Source: Hyphomicrobiales bacterium (GTDB lineage Bacteria > Pseudomonadota > Alphaproteobacteria > Rhizobiales > Xanthobacteraceae). Taken from it: 64,000 bases of DNA. The notes under the pieces were generated by a model. That model worked only from the letters and a program-made list of their open reading frames with translations. It was not told the origin of the DNA and did no database searches. Location: the NCBI GenBank assembly GCA_003169835.1, contig PNAI01000032.1, positions 83,357 to 147,356 on the forward strand. Reading direction: 5' to 3'. The translations under genes and the position numbers were made by a program. Shown one piece after another: positions 62,973 through 64,000 of this stretch (position 1 is the stretch's first letter; each line of letters opens with the position of its first letter).

Positions 62973-63485
62973 ATGAACGATGTTCCGGCCAAGTATGGCG
63001 CGGCGCAGGCGGCGGCAGCGCCGTTGAAGCTCGAAGATTTTTTGCCGTATCGGCTCAACGTGGTGGCGAGCCTGACCTCGCAGGCACTCTCGCGCATCTA
63101 CGCCGAGCGTTACGGGATCGGTGTGCCGGAATGGCGCGTGCTGGTCACGCTCGGCCAGTACGGTTTGATGTCCGGCAAGGCCATCGGCGCGCACAGCCAC
63201 ATGCACAAGACCAAGGTATCGCGCGCGGTGGCCCTGCTCGAACGCCGCAAACTGGTGGTCCGCCGCGCCAATCGCGCCGATCTACGCGAGGCCTTCCTGT
63301 CGCTCACGGCCGCCGGCCGCGAGGTCTACAGTGAGCTCGCCCCGATGGCGCTCGACTTCGACCGCCGGTTGCTGGAGACGGTGGATGCGGCCGACCGCGC
63401 CGCGCTCAACCGCGCCCTGAAGAAGCTCAGCGAACGCTCGGCGAAGCTTGCCGCCGATATCGCCAACAGGCCTAGCCCCAGGTAG
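62973..63485 (+). CDS. MarR family regulator of the homogentisate cluster
   Basis: A 170-residue winged-helix repressor-type protein. After ~25 variable residues come PYRLNVVASLTSQALSRIYAERYGIGVPEWRVLVTLGQYG, the recognition region HSHMHKTKVSRAVALLERRKLVVRRANRADLREAFLSLTAAGREV (both quoted in parts) and a C-terminal dimer helix. It is divergent to hmgA and 33 nt before maiA, so it probably controls both units in response to a pathway intermediate such as homogentisate. Repressor or activator mode is inferred. Confidence 0.9.
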   Translation: MNDVPAKYGAAQAAAAPLKLEDFLPYRLNVVASLTSQALSRIYAERYGIGVPEWRVLVTLGQYGLMSGKAIGAHSHMHKTKVSRAVALLERRKLVVRRANRADLREAFLSLTAAGREVYSELAPMALDFDRRLLETVDAADRAALNRALKKLSERSAKLAADIANRPSPR

Positions 63486-63518
63486 ATTGCCGGCGACGTG
63501 GGCTCTGCCAGCCGGGTA

Positions 63519-64000
63519 ATGTCCGTGAAGCTCTATTCCTATTTCCGCTCGTCCGCCGCCTACCGGGTGCGCATCGCGCTCAATCTCAAGGGCCTGCCCT
63601 ATGAGATGGTGTCCATCCATTTGACCAAGGATGGCGGCCGCCAACGCACGCCCGAATTCCGCGCCATCAATCCGCAGATGCGGGTACCGGCGCTCGAACT
63701 CTCCAGCGGCGAGGTGCTGACCCAATCGCTGGCGATCATCGAATATCTCGACGACATCCATCCCGAGCCGCCGCTGTTGCCGGCCGATGCGCTCGAACGC
63801 GCCAAGGTGCGCGCCATCGCGCAAATGGTGGCCTGCGACATTCACCCGCTCAACAATCTGGTCGCGCTGCAGTACATCAAGCGCCAGCTCAAGCACGAGC
63901 AGCCGGAGATCGACACCTGGTACCACCATTGGGTGATCGAGGGCTTCAATGCGATCGAGGCGATGATCGCGCCCGGGCCCTATGCCTGCGGCGCGCATGT
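63519..64000 (+). CDS. maiA: Maleylacetoacetate isomerase, 3' end outside window
   Basis: The first ~160 residues of a zeta-class GST that isomerises maleylacetoacetate to fumarylacetoacetate using glutathione. The diagnostic SYFRSSAAYRVRIALNLKG (Ser-Ser active-site motif), NPQMRVPALELSSGEVLTQSLAIIEYLDDIHPEPPLLP and ACDIHPLNNLVALQYI (in parts) identify it. It completes the HmgA-MaiA-FAH pathway encoded at this end of the window. The frame is open to the last base, so the stop lies beyond. Confidence 0.93.
   Translation, partial: MSVKLYSYFRSSAAYRVRIALNLKGLPYEMVSIHLTKDGGRQRTPEFRAINPQMRVPALELSSGEVLTQSLAIIEYLDDIHPEPPLLPADALERAKVRAIAQMVACDIHPLNNLVALQYIKRQLKHEQPEIDTWYHHWVIEGFNAIEAMIAPGPYACGAH

Overview
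The window is a densely packed stretch (roughly 60% GC) of an alphaproteobacterial chromosome, most likely Hyphomicrobiales (Rhizobiales) of the Bradyrhizobium/Rhodopseudomonas/Xanthobacteraceae type. This rests on a complete very-long-chain-fatty-acid lipid A locus (acpXL-fabZXL-fabF2XL-fabF1XL-adh2XL-lpxXL), a Liv operon carrying a DUF6867-type gene, GGAAC-N16/17-GTT promoters typical of the EcfG general stress sigma factor, and GC-rich palindromic intergenic repeats of the kind common in this order. Species cannot be named from sequence alone. No rRNA, tRNA, prophage, insertion sequence or CRISPR array was seen.

Layout. 1-2.1 kb: end of a DUF2336 gene, a 4-oxalocrotonate tautomerase, two tiny divergent genes each behind a stress-type promoter, and a flavin reductase. 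2.3-7.8 kb: branched-chain amino acid ABC operon (livH-livM-livG-livF-DUF6867-binding protein) with a terminator. 7.8-13.1 kb: ccdA, a P1/DmpA peptidase convergent with a D-amino acid dehydrogenase, then rpe-purB. 13.1-19.3 kb: secreted and metabolic genes (Bug-family binding protein, aspartate dehydrogenase, CMD protein, PCu(A)C/DUF2946 copper pair, RlpA-like protein, LigB-type dioxygenase). 19.9-25.1 kb: lipid A VLCFA locus. 25.1-26.8 kb: AT-richer accessory patch. 26.8-34.5 kb: PotF-like protein, HAD phosphatase plus class III aminotransferase, esterase, rhodanese, GDYXXLXY/DUF2157 pair, second Bug protein. 34.5-42.7 kb: chemoreceptor, tandem Kup potassium transporters (one frameshifted), MotA/MotB-like pair. 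42.9-46.2 kb: mmsA, Inh-type lipoprotein, GST, single-domain response regulator. 46.4-49.4 kb: SDR, ureE, pssA, psd. 49.4-55.6 kb: DUF559 gene between palindromic repeats, Atm1-type ABC exporter, LOG protein, SGNH/MBOAT acyl-transfer pair, VOC protein. 55.6-59.8 kb: frameshifted deaminase and a tightly overlapped cysS-GNAT-small membrane protein-cimA operon. 60-64 kb: homogentisate degradation (fahA-like, hmgA, MarR regulator, maiA).

How the genes work together. Four blocks stand out: uptake of branched-chain amino acids; building and attaching the 27-hydroxylated C28-type acyl chain of lipid A; phosphatidylethanolamine synthesis (pssA, psd); and tyrosine/phenylalanine breakdown through homogentisate under a MarR-type switch, for which an 18-bp palindrome between hmgA and the regulator is a good operator candidate. 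The points most worth following are the divergent EcfG-type promoters serving two miniature genes at 1.2-1.5 kb, the ketosynthase FabF2XL that has lost its catalytic Cys and one His, the DUF559 gene whose ends lie inside flanking repeats, and two apparent frameshifts (kup2 and the deaminase).
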